Source: Candidatus Poribacteria bacterium
GTDB taxonomy: Bacteria > Poribacteria > WGA-4E > WGA-3G
DNA: 39,528 bases
NCBI GenBank assembly: GCA_028820845.1
Contig: JAPPII010000027.1
Span: 1 to 39,528, forward strand
Reading direction: 5' to 3'
Below the pieces are notes generated by a model that made no database searches, had not been told where the DNA came from, and saw nothing but the letters and a program-made list of their open reading frames with translations. Every line of letters begins with the position of its first letter. Position 1 is the stretch's first letter. Of this stretch, positions 23,902 to 30,660 are shown piece after piece. The position numbers and the translations under genes are program-made.

Positions 23902-24927
23902 CTATTTCATTTTTCCCCATGTCGTGGTTAGCAATTGCGGTTGCGGTGATACTGGCAACGCGTATACCGGGTCAAACCAATCGCCACCAGCATTCGCTTG
24001 AGAAAGAGATAATCCAACAATATGTGTCAACTGTGTTTGAACACTACTGTTTATATCAAGTTTGAATATTTGTAGGCGCCCTTTAATTCTCTGCGTATAG
24101 AGAACTGCGTCTCCACTTGGGGATAACACTGGAGTCACTGCCTTGGGACCGGCTTCATCAACAAGTTGTTTGAGACCGGTGCCATCACGGTTGACAATGT
24201 AGACTGTGCGTTTATCAGTCCATCCCTCTGGTAGTTTATCTCCTTGCTTGAAATCTGGCGGCAAATCGTTGTTATTCCAAGAAAAGGCAAGTTTGTCCGC
24301 CATGGCAGACCAAGATGGCCTGGTTTGACCTCCCAATTCTTTTCTGGGTAGGATCCGTTTTTGCCAACCTGTGTGAACGTTGATGAGTGTCATTCGGCCA
24401 CCTTCAAGGATTGTACAGGCTATTTCCGCACCGTCGGGCGACCACGCTGGGTGCAAACCATTCACGAAGAAATTTTCTTCTTGTTCTCCTAAGTTCGTAA
24501 TGTGGATGGCGTATATATCTTTGTCCCAGTTGATGTGCATGTAAGCGAACTGTTTACCATCTGGCGACCACGCCGGATAATCCCGAAAAGTAAAGTTTCT
24601 CTTCGGTTCTTTCTTGAAATAGCGTTGGATATTGGATCCATCAGGATTCATCAGATATAAGTCTCGCTTACCACTACGATCAGAGACAAAAAGAATCTGC
24701 TCACCTGTTGGGGACCAAACAGCGTGCAGATCATTTGCGAGATGATGTGTAAGTCTTACCTGTTCAGAGCCATCCGGGTTCATGATATAGACTTCACGAT
24801 TACCATCGCGTGCGGAGGTAAACAGGATCTTAGAAGTCATCGGTGCTTTCGCGAAAACCTGACAAACACTTATATTCATGACCCAAGCGATAAATAAGAA
24901 AAAGACTAACAATCTCATCATTTTCAT
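23902..24927 (-). CDS. Secreted TolB/PD40-type beta-propeller (copy 7)
   Basis: 341 residues from the ATG at 24927; the frame is open to a TTG at 24966 but neither has a good ribosome site. Signal peptide MMRLLVFFLFIAWVMNISVC. Blades include FTSARDGNREVYIMNPDGSE, WSPTGEQILFVS, WSPDGKQFAYM and WSPDGAEIACT. Tail SPQPQLLTTTWGKMK, slightly shorter than in its relatives. It belongs to a subgroup with copies 6 and 5. In the parent cassette it would directly follow peptide gene 5, but a GTPase-bearing element (25029-26770) now separates them, which may also have removed its promoter or ribosome site. Confidence 0.88.
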   Translation of the reverse strand: MKMMRLLVFFLFIAWVMNISVCQVFAKAPMTSKILFTSARDGNREVYIMNPDGSEQVRLTHHLANDLHAVWSPTGEQILFVSDRSGKRDLYLMNPDGSNIQRYFKKEPKRNFTFRDYPAWSPDGKQFAYMHINWDKDIYAIHITNLGEQEENFFVNGLHPAWSPDGAEIACTILEGGRMTLINVHTGWQKRILPRKELGGQTRPSWSAMADKLAFSWNNNDLPPDFKQGDKLPEGWTDKRTVYIVNRDGTGLKQLVDEAGPKAVTPVLSPSGDAVLYTQRIKGRLQIFKLDINSSVQTQLTHIVGLSLSQANAGGDWFDPVYALPVSPQPQLLTTTWGKMK

Positions 24928-25028
24928 AGCAGATTCTGCTTCTTCAGGCTTCCTAACCTTTTCCAATATGAACTGGCTCCATCCGTTTATACCCAGTTAA
25001 CCTTATTTTTTCTACTTCTACTTAAAGA

Positions 25029-25165
25029 CTAAAGTTTGGACAATTTCCGTCAGGTTCATGCCTTGTTTGCAAAGTATTTCTGATTTTTTTTATGTTCCTC
25101 ACACAAACGTAACTTGGAGAAAAATAAACTCGGACACCCCAAAGTGCAGCCCCAGCGGGGCGAAA
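25029..25165. repeat. Left terminal inverted repeat of the GTPase-bearing element
   Basis: The 137-bp arm begins CTAAAGTTTGGACAATTTC and ends AGCCCCAGCGGGGCGAAA. It matches the reverse complement of 26633-26770 along its length by eye, with conserved blocks TTTGGACAATTTC, TTTCTGATTTTT, GAGAAAAATAAAC-like and the final 18 bases (exact). The end block is itself palindromic (CCCC..GGGG). Confidence 0.75.
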
Positions 25166-25176
25166 TGTTTATAGAA

Positions 25177-26538
25177 TTAAAGCGGGAGAAGAGATTTTAG
25201 CAAATCGTTAATTCGAGATGCCAATTTTTCTATATCCTCAGCCCGCAACGAAGGCTCTAAATTCTTTCTTTCTGACAGAACTCTTTGACTGATACGTTCG
25301 GGGGGTAACGCTGAGGTTTCAAAGTTTTCAAATTCATATATGAGTTCATAGAAAATTGGTAGCAACTCTGAAAGCCCTTCCACACCAAGTGTCCGATATT
25401 CTTTTCTTCGAGTGTAAAAAGTTGCCCCAAACCACGACTTAATTTTTTCCCATAAACCTATTGGTTCACGCTCTGTAGTAACTTGTTCGGTTCCAGAAGT
25501 TTCTTGGATATAGCGAGCAATTTCCAAACCATCCCCATGCAAATCCAGCCAAGTCTCTTCATTAACAGAATAATGATAACAAAGCGTTGAAATGAGAATT
25601 ATTACATAAATCTCAATTCCCTCCTGATCCTCCCCGCTCATTAACATCATAATTGCTAGAGGACGACTCACCTCGGCAACAACAAAGGAAAGCCTGTCAA
25701 TCTTTGCAATTTTTTCTAATGATTCTTGCAATTTTGATAAAGAAACATTTCCCGGCATCCTCTTAAAAAGTTCCGTTGCCAAATCTACCAATCCATCTCC
25801 TGTCACTGAAGAAACCGGAACAATCTGGTTGTTGGAGATTTCATTCCAAACACGTAATTGCCCCTCTTTTTCCTCATCAGACACTTCATTAAGTCTATCA
25901 AGGTGAGTGCCGGCAACGACAAGGCGATCCCCAAACTTCTTCTCAAGTTCGGAGAAAAATGAATGTAACACTTTTCGCATTATGCGGCTAAGTGGACGTG
26001 ACACATTTATAGTCCAGAGAACAACATCAATGGGGGCATGTTTCCCAATATCCCTCCCCGAAAGTTGGATTATCTCTTCAGATTCAGGGTCGGGATGAAA
26101 AGGAACATACTTAACTTGATCTGCTTTATCGTGGTCCTGTCTTAAACCGATAAATAACCGGGTTAAATTCTCAAGACGTTCCTTACCGAAGATTCCAGGT
26201 GTGTCATAAATTACAAGACCGCTTTCAAACTCCACACGAAGAATTGACTTTGTTGTATCAGCTACAAGACTTACTTTTGTAAGCGGAGCACCAAAAAGGG
26301 CATTAACTAATGCTGATTTCCCAGTTGATGTTTCACCGACTACAGCAATTCGCGGTGCCTTCTTCTGTCTCAGTCTATGTAGAGCTGTTGAAACTACCGC
26401 AGTCTGATTTTGATTTATGCTCCCCAACAGGTCACCCCTATCTTTTGTAAGCTCCCTCATTTTTCGTGCTAGATCTATCGTTCCCTTCGTCGTGTCAAAT
26501 ATTATCTTAACGATGCTGTAGAGTTCCATAATATTCAT
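25177..26538 (-). CDS. Era/dynamin-like GTPase
   Basis: A 453-residue P-loop GTPase. G1 is GETSTGKSALVN (residues 69-79); a threonine-rich switch I follows (VADTTKS); G3 is YDTPGIFG (111-118); G4 is GTHLDRL (210-216), a THxD variant of NKxD; SSVTGDG is a plausible G5. Residues 1-60 form a basic helical N-terminus; residues 270-453 are helical with a hydrophobic patch (IEIYVIILISTLCYHYSV) that could touch membrane. AAGGAG precedes the ATG at 8 nt. It looks AT-richer than its neighbours and lies inside an inverted-repeat element, which suggests acquisition. Role unknown; it is not obviously part of the peptide system. Confidence 0.85.
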   Translation of the reverse strand: MNIMELYSIVKIIFDTTKGTIDLARKMRELTKDRGDLLGSINQNQTAVVSTALHRLRQKKAPRIAVVGETSTGKSALVNALFGAPLTKVSLVADTTKSILRVEFESGLVIYDTPGIFGKERLENLTRLFIGLRQDHDKADQVKYVPFHPDPESEEIIQLSGRDIGKHAPIDVVLWTINVSRPLSRIMRKVLHSFFSELEKKFGDRLVVAGTHLDRLNEVSDEEKEGQLRVWNEISNNQIVPVSSVTGDGLVDLATELFKRMPGNVSLSKLQESLEKIAKIDRLSFVVAEVSRPLAIMMLMSGEDQEGIEIYVIILISTLCYHYSVNEETWLDLHGDGLEIARYIQETSGTEQVTTEREPIGLWEKIKSWFGATFYTRRKEYRTLGVEGLSELLPIFYELIYEFENFETSALPPERISQRVLSERKNLEPSLRAEDIEKLASRINDLLKSLLPL

Positions 26539-26582
26539 AATTATTTCTCCTTAATAAAATACTAAACTTTGGGCAATTCACC

Positions 26583-26600
26583 TTTCGCCCCGCTGGGGCT
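26583..26600. repeat. Extra internal copy of the 18-bp palindromic end block
   Basis: TTTCGCCCCGCTGGGGCT is identical to 26633-26650 and to the complement of 25148-25165. It follows CTAAACTTTGGGCAATTC (26562-26579), a direct-orientation copy of the element's outer end. It lies just upstream of the GTPase start codon. Confidence 0.6.
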
Positions 26601-26632
26601 TGTCTTTTGGCGGTGTAGTCCTTCTATAGACC

Positions 26633-26770
26633 TTTCGCCCCGCTGGGGCTTGCGCCTTCTTGCATTTGCGTTTATTTTTCTACGAGTTGGGTTTTTGTAT
26701 GGCACTTGAAGAAAAATCAGAAACCCTTTGAAAGTGAACATTAGCCTCACAGAAATTGTCCAAACTATAG
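26633..26770. repeat. Right terminal inverted repeat of the GTPase-bearing element
   Basis: A 138-bp arm complementary to 25029-25165. The outer end, read on the minus strand, is CTATAGTTTGGACAATTTC; the inner end is the 18-base block shared exactly with the left arm. It accounts for most of the 371-bp gene-free stretch 26539-26909. Confidence 0.75.
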
Positions 26771-26858
26771 TTAAAGACAAGAATGGATCCTATCTTTATA
26801 AAATCAATCTAATTCTATATTGAATACCTACTACCAAGCAGATCCCTAACTTGAGAGT

Positions 26859-26896
26859 CGATGAGATTTCCTCTTCAAACTGAAGAAATCTCATCG
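26859..26896 (-). promoter_or_regulatory. Long hairpin just after peptide gene 5
   Basis: CGATGAGATT / AATCTCATCG (10 bp) encloses TCTTCA / TGAAGA (6 bp), with a 3-nt bulge and a 3-nt loop, starting 13 nt past the stop codon. An almost identical hairpin follows peptide gene 6 (28516-28552). No U-tract follows, so it may be a 3'-end stabiliser or an unusual terminator. Confidence 0.6.
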
Positions 26897-26909
26897 GAGT
26901 GTTATGCTA

Positions 26910-27152
26910 TTAGTAGCAAGTGCCTTTTATATCGTTATCGGGATCGGCGTTATGACAATCATGATCCTCTCTGACACAGTCGTCATCATCCCAGCAAGTT
27001 TCGTGTGCATCAGCCTGTGGAGTTCCCATGATGACTTGTGCCAACAAGATTCCACCGGTTGCTACACCGAGGGTCAGTGGGGACTTTACTCCCACCTTAC
27101 CCTCTTCGGACTGCATGAATTCGCGGATTTTACCGCGAAGATTTGTTTTCAT
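26910..27152 (-). CDS. Peptide gene 5: leader plus four-cysteine tail
   Basis: 80 residues. Leader LRGKIREFMQSEEGKVGVK, PLTLGVATGGILLAQVIMG, TPQADA. The tail is very acidic with C-x5-C-x6-C-x12-C (TCWDDDDCVREDHDC, then GTCY). It closely resembles peptide 6 (shared DH.CHNA and GTC). The start ATG at 27152 is preceded by AGAAAGG and the family hairpin. Upstream is a short, still-open remnant of a glycosyltransferase 3' end; downstream the partner propeller has been displaced by the GTPase element. Likely exported; function unknown. Confidence 0.87.
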   Translation of the reverse strand: MKTNLRGKIREFMQSEEGKVGVKSPLTLGVATGGILLAQVIMGTPQADAHETCWDDDDCVREDHDCHNADPDNDIKGTCY

Positions 27153-27169
27153 CTCGGTTTTTTCCTTTC

Positions 27170-27188
27170 TGCCGGTGCTCTGTTCCGG
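27170..27188 (-). promoter_or_regulatory. Pre-Shine-Dalgarno hairpin of peptide gene 5
   Basis: GCCGG and CCGGC pair around the 9-nt loop AACAGAGCA, ending directly before AGAAAGG. This is the consensus form of the element. Confidence 0.7.
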
Positions 27189-27240
27189 CGGGATTGAGTT
27201 CCCAACCCAAGTGCGTTAGGAAAACCATTTCCAAGGCGAA

Positions 27241-27351
27241 TTACTTCGCTACGGGAGTCGAGCCTTTCCCTTGGAAATGCTTGAAAACATATTCAACTTC
27301 GGTAGGGGTATGGTATTTGGACAATATTTCTACCAAAGTGTTCTCAAGATG
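27241..27351 (-). pseudogene. Open 37-codon remnant of a glycosyltransferase 3' end
   Basis: It encodes HLENTLVEILSKYHTPTEVE then YVFKHFQGKGSTPVAK and a stop, with very few differences from the C-terminus of the intact enzyme at 28893-30548. No start codon or upstream part is present; it begins 15 nt after the stop codon of propeller copy 6. The 89-nt spacer to the peptide gene is also conserved. Confidence 0.75.
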
Positions 27352-27366
27352 TTTAGACTTAAGACG

Positions 27367-28374
27367 CTATTTCTTTTTGACTTTTGCCCATGTTGTGGTT
27401 AGGAGTTGCGGTTGCGGTGAAACTGACAACGCATACGAAGGATCAAACCAGTCCCCGCCGGAATTCCATGAAATATGCGTTAATTGTGTCCAAACCCCAC
27501 TGCTCACATCAACTTTGAAGATCTGATCCCGTTCCTTAACTTCCTGTGTATAAAGGACTTGTTTGCCATTCGGTGATAATTCGGGATACTGTGCCATGGG
27601 ACCCGCCTCATCAACAAGTTGTTGAAGACCGGTACCGTCGCGATTGATGATGTAGATTGTTCGTTTATCAGCCCATCCTGCTGGCAGCTTATCTCCCGGC
27701 TTGAAATCTGGAGGTAATGGGTTGTTATTCCAAGCAAATGTAAGTTTGTCACCGGACGCCGACCAAGATGGCATCAGTTGACCCCCTAATTCTTTTCTCG
27801 GTAGAATCCGTTTTTGCGAACCTGTGCGAACGTTGATGAAGGTCATTCGGCCATCTTCAAGGGGAGCATAAGCTATTTCCGCACCGTCGGGCGACCACGC
27901 TGGATCCAAACCGTTTGCTAAGAAATCCTCTTCTTGTTCTCCTAAGTTCGCAATGCGGATGACATCTATCTTCTTATCCCAGTTGGTGTACATGTAAGCG
28001 ATCTGTTCACCATCCGGCGACCATGTCGGACCATCCCGACGAGTGTTGGGGCGCTTCAGTTCTTTCTTAAAGACGCGTCGTATATTGGTTCCATCAGGGT
28101 TCATCAGATACAGGTCTCGATTACCGTCGCGATCGGAGGTGAAGAGAATCTGCTCACCTGTTGGAGACCAAACGGCGTTCAGATCGTTTGCGGGATGGTG
28201 TGTAAGTCTTACTTGTTCAGAGCCATCTGGGTTCATGATATAGACTTCACGATTACCATCACGAGCGGAGGTGAATAGGATTTTAGCGGTCGTCGGTGTT
28301 TTGGCGAAAACTGGAGAAACGTTCACACACAGCAACACTAACGCGAGCATGCGAAAACTGGATATAAGCCTCAT
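27367..28374 (-). CDS. Secreted TolB/PD40-type beta-propeller (copy 6)
   Basis: 335 residues from the ATG at 28374, with GGAGG at 8 nt (the frame is open 5 codons further). Signal peptide MRLISSFRMLALVLLCVNVS. Blades FTSARDGNREVYIMNPDGSE, WSPTGEQILFTS, WSPDGEQIAYM, WSPDGAEIAYA. Tail SPQPQLLTTTWAKVKKK. Extremely close to copy 7 over the first 150 residues, and close to copy 5. It is bracketed by peptide genes 6 (upstream) and 5 (downstream). Confidence 0.9.
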   Translation of the reverse strand: MRLISSFRMLALVLLCVNVSPVFAKTPTTAKILFTSARDGNREVYIMNPDGSEQVRLTHHPANDLNAVWSPTGEQILFTSDRDGNRDLYLMNPDGTNIRRVFKKELKRPNTRRDGPTWSPDGEQIAYMYTNWDKKIDVIRIANLGEQEEDFLANGLDPAWSPDGAEIAYAPLEDGRMTFINVRTGSQKRILPRKELGGQLMPSWSASGDKLTFAWNNNPLPPDFKPGDKLPAGWADKRTIYIINRDGTGLQQLVDEAGPMAQYPELSPNGKQVLYTQEVKERDQIFKVDVSSGVWTQLTHISWNSGGDWFDPSYALSVSPQPQLLTTTWAKVKKK

Positions 28375-28421
28375 AGGATATTCCTCCAATTACTCAAAGG
28401 GCATAATACACAGCATGCGAT

Positions 28422-28450
28422 AGCGTGTGGTAGTAAAACAAGCACACGCT
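28422..28450 (-). promoter_or_regulatory. Hairpin between peptide gene 6 and propeller copy 6
   Basis: AGCGTGTG and CACACGCT pair (8 bp). The surrounding 80 bases are clearly homologous to 33709-33785 in the equivalent cassette, with the stem retained. Confidence 0.55.
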
Positions 28451-28515
28451 GGATCGTCACAAGATTGGGACGTTTTATCCACAATCTACATTGACATTAG
28501 TCATGACTTGAGAAC

Positions 28516-28552
28516 CGATGAGATTTCCTCTTCAAACTGAAGAAATCTCATC
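28516..28552 (-). promoter_or_regulatory. Long hairpin just after peptide gene 6
   Basis: Nearly the same sequence and fold as 26859-26896 (GATGAGATT / AATCTCATC enclosing TCTTCA / TGAAGA), 14 nt after the stop codon. No T-tract follows. Confidence 0.6.
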
Positions 28553-28566
28553 TGAGCATTAGGCTA

Positions 28567-28803
28567 TTAGCGGCAAGTACCTTGCCACCAAGGTGGATTA
28601 GCATTATGACACTCATGATCAGCTCTAGGACAGTCGGCTTTAGTCCAGCAAGAATCTGCTGCAGCATGTGGAGTTCCGACAATAGCTTGTGCCAACAAGA
28701 TTCCACCGGTTGCCACACCGAGGGTTAGTGGGGACTTTATCCCGACCTTACCTTCTTCAGACTTGACAAATTCGCGGATTTTCCCGCGAAGGTTCTTTTT
28801 CAT
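28567..28803 (-). CDS. Peptide gene 6: leader plus four-cysteine tail, next to the glycosyltransferases
   Basis: 78 residues from the ATG at 28803, which has AAAGGAG at 9 nt; the open frame reaches 28857, but that part covers the regulatory hairpin. Leader LRGKIREFVKSEEGKVGIK, PLTLGVATGGILLAQAIVG, TPHAAA. Tail DSCWTKADCPRADHECHNAN, then PPWWQGTCR, with C-x5-C-x6-C-x11-C. It is the only peptide gene directly behind an intact glycosyltransferase (89 nt after its stop) and so probably represents the ancestral arrangement. The tail has one Ser, two Thr and several Asn that could be glycan acceptors; which, if any, is used is unknown. Confidence 0.88.
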   Translation of the reverse strand: MKKNLRGKIREFVKSEEGKVGIKSPLTLGVATGGILLAQAIVGTPHAAADSCWTKADCPRADHECHNANPPWWQGTCR

Positions 28804-28822
28804 CTCGGTTTTTCTCCTTTCT

Positions 28823-28841
28823 GCCGGTGCTCTATTCCGGC
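28823..28841 (-). promoter_or_regulatory. Pre-Shine-Dalgarno hairpin of peptide gene 6
   Basis: GCCGG and CCGGC pair around the loop AATAGAGCA, directly before AGAAAGGAG. It lies in the 89-nt gap between the glycosyltransferase and the peptide gene. Confidence 0.7.
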
Positions 28842-28892
28842 GAGATTGAGTTCCCAACCCAAGTGCGTTAGGAAAACCATTTCCAAGGCGAA

Positions 28893-30548
28893 TTACTTCG
28901 CCACGGGAGTCGAGCCTTTCCCTTGGAAATGCTTGAAAACGAATTCAACTTCGGTAGGGGTATGCTGTTCGGACAACATTTCTACTAAAGCCGTTTCAAG
29001 GTGTTCATATCCATTGGTTCCCAGTCGATACACACCAGACGCGGTGGTTCCAGTCCCCGGATCATACCGCCGGCAGAAGACTGATGGAAGCAAAGTTTCT
29101 TCTTGTCTGGGAACAATCATTTTTTGCTGATAACTCTCTTCAAATAACTGGACGATTTCTTGTGCCGATTTTTCCCAAGTGAACTTTTGAGCCAAATTCT
29201 TTGCCACATTCTCACATTCGGCGCGCATAGCAGAAGGCTTCAGCCACTGATTTACTACGTTCGACAACTCAGACATCCGGACATGGAGATTACTAAAACC
29301 ACGCTCCCCAAATTTCACAGTCTCACCGGTGCCCTCGACCTCCGGCGGCAATCTATATTTCGTCATAGCCACACACGGGGTACCGTACGCCATCGCCTCT
29401 AAAACCAATGACAGTGGTGTTCCCGGAATCGCTGGAAAACAGACGAGATCGAGTGCTTGAAAGAAGATGGGTAAAATGGAATGCATCTCGTCATCGTCTA
29501 CACTGAAGATGACTACATTGTCTGGTGGATGTGTCCAATGTGCTGCCAAGAACGGGTCGTAGATAAAAACCGCAAGATGCGGATTAGCATGAGCAAACGC
29601 AGAAATTAGCTTCGCCCCATAGTTGGGTTCAAATCCTGAAATCAGCCCTACGACGGGGTGTTGTGCGAATATTGGTTTTTCAAAGAGTGCAGCGGTGTGT
29701 TGTTTTGCTAACCCCTTACCTACCGGTTCACCAACGTTGACACCATTCGGGATAACGCGAACGCTTTTTTCAGCAACACCTTGTTCCTGGAGCCATTCCT
29801 TTACCCACGAGGCTTTGACGACTAATGTATCCTCTGGGTTTTGGAAAGCGCAAATGTTTAGGAGTGTTTCAAGTGTTGAATCTTGCGATTTCTGGACATC
29901 ATCTATGCAGTGTACAATCGGCACATCGGGAATCCTATAGTACAATAGATCATCTGTCAAGAATTGGGAGAGGAGTAAAATGCCATCGTATCCGTCCATG
30001 GCATACCACGGTGGACCGAAGGCACTGCTTTCGTCGACTTCTATATTCCGAACGTTGATGTCTCCAAAACCTTGAAATTCCTCCGGTTTTAGGTCTGTCT
30101 TTCCTGCTTCAGAAAAGGTAAGCGTTTCTAAGTCAGCAAACTGGGTTAAATGCGTCAAAAGTTGATAGCGATTTAGATTTGTTGTGTAGTCCAGCGATGT
30201 TTTCTCTTTTGTGAAGTGAAAGGGGACCAATAACTTTGGTTTTCTATTTTTCTGTTTCCAACTGTTGACAGTTTGTCTCACCGCGCCATCTATTGAGCTT
30301 AGGAGGGAGCCTTGCTGCCCAAGTTGTTCCAAACGCTCAATTGCTTGAAAAATAGAGGCAACTTTATATTTTTCCTTGAGCTCTTCAACAATTTGGTATT
30401 GCGTCTGAGTCGCATAGCGATCCAAAACGTCCCATTCCACATCATTCACCTGAATGATGTCGTTAGTTTCAAGGTCTGCGACGTATTTGTGACCGCCTTG
30501 TTCAAATTTGTGGTGCTGTTTTAGGTGATAAAGGGTGTTAGCTGTCAT
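28893..30548 (-). CDS. GT4-type glycosyltransferase with N-terminal RRE/PqqD-like domain (second)
   Basis: 551 residues; AGAGGAAAC precedes the ATG. Residues about 8-85 (HKFEQGGHKYVADLETNDII, VEWDVLDRY, IVEELKEKYKVASIFQAIERLEQL) match in pattern the N-terminal PqqD/RRE-like region of SCIFF-type radical SAM maturases: a three-strand sheet, then helices. The rest is a GT-B fold: VVGLISGFEPNYGAKLISAF, IPNGVNV, and PLSLVLEAMAYGTPCVAM, where the usual E-x7-E has lost its first Glu (Gly in its place). The C-terminal codons are the sequence repeated as remnants before other peptide genes. Together with its upstream paralogue it may glycosylate peptides bound by their leader. Substrate and donor are not shown by sequence. 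Confidence 0.85.
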   Translation of the reverse strand: MTANTLYHLKQHHKFEQGGHKYVADLETNDIIQVNDVEWDVLDRYATQTQYQIVEELKEKYKVASIFQAIERLEQLGQQGSLLSSIDGAVRQTVNSWKQKNRKPKLLVPFHFTKEKTSLDYTTNLNRYQLLTHLTQFADLETLTFSEAGKTDLKPEEFQGFGDINVRNIEVDESSAFGPPWYAMDGYDGILLLSQFLTDDLLYYRIPDVPIVHCIDDVQKSQDSTLETLLNICAFQNPEDTLVVKASWVKEWLQEQGVAEKSVRVIPNGVNVGEPVGKGLAKQHTAALFEKPIFAQHPVVGLISGFEPNYGAKLISAFAHANPHLAVFIYDPFLAAHWTHPPDNVVIFSVDDDEMHSILPIFFQALDLVCFPAIPGTPLSLVLEAMAYGTPCVAMTKYRLPPEVEGTGETVKFGERGFSNLHVRMSELSNVVNQWLKPSAMRAECENVAKNLAQKFTWEKSAQEIVQLFEESYQQKMIVPRQEETLLPSVFCRRYDPGTGTTASGVYRLGTNGYEHLETALVEMLSEQHTPTEVEFVFKHFQGKGSTPVAK

Positions 30549-30630
30549 GGTTTTGTTTCCTCTTTTTTCTCAGTTTGGTGTATCCTTGGATAAAACGAGA
30601 AACAGATTGATTTTCGCTATCTGGATACCT

Positions 30631-30655
30631 GCAAACTGACAGTTTGCGCTACAAA
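30631..30655. repeat. Dispersed palindrome GCAAACT-GAC-AGTTTGC..TACAA
   Basis: A 7-bp perfect stem with a 3-nt loop in the 112-bp gap between the two glycosyltransferases, sharing arms and the CGCTACAA flank with 12156-12188. On the minus strand no T-run follows it. Confidence 0.5.
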
Positions 30656-30660
30656 AATTT

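Larger units (their letters stand above)
25029..26770. mobile_element. Putative inverted-repeat element carrying a GTPase gene
   Basis: About 1.74 kb bounded by imperfect inverted repeats of about 137 bp, with no transposase. Its only gene is the GTPase at 25177-26538. It sits between peptide gene 5 and propeller copy 7, where the equivalent cassettes have under 200 bp, so it looks like an insertion. An extra copy of the end block lies inside the right arm region (26562-26600). No clear target-site duplication is visible, so true mobility is unproven; it could be a composite of dispersed repeats. Confidence 0.55.

Noticed and set aside
25145-26660. CRISPR-like array from the repeated CCCCGCTGGGGC blocks
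   Set aside because: Only three or four copies, in both orientations and without regular spacers; they are parts of inverted repeats.
28804-28857. N-terminal extension MGTQSRRNRAPAERRKTE of peptide 6 (and the same at 35697-35750 in peptide 8)
   Set aside because: It is translated from the conserved hairpin and Shine-Dalgarno region; the ATG at 28803 (35696) has AAAGGAG at the right distance and matches the start of all other copies.
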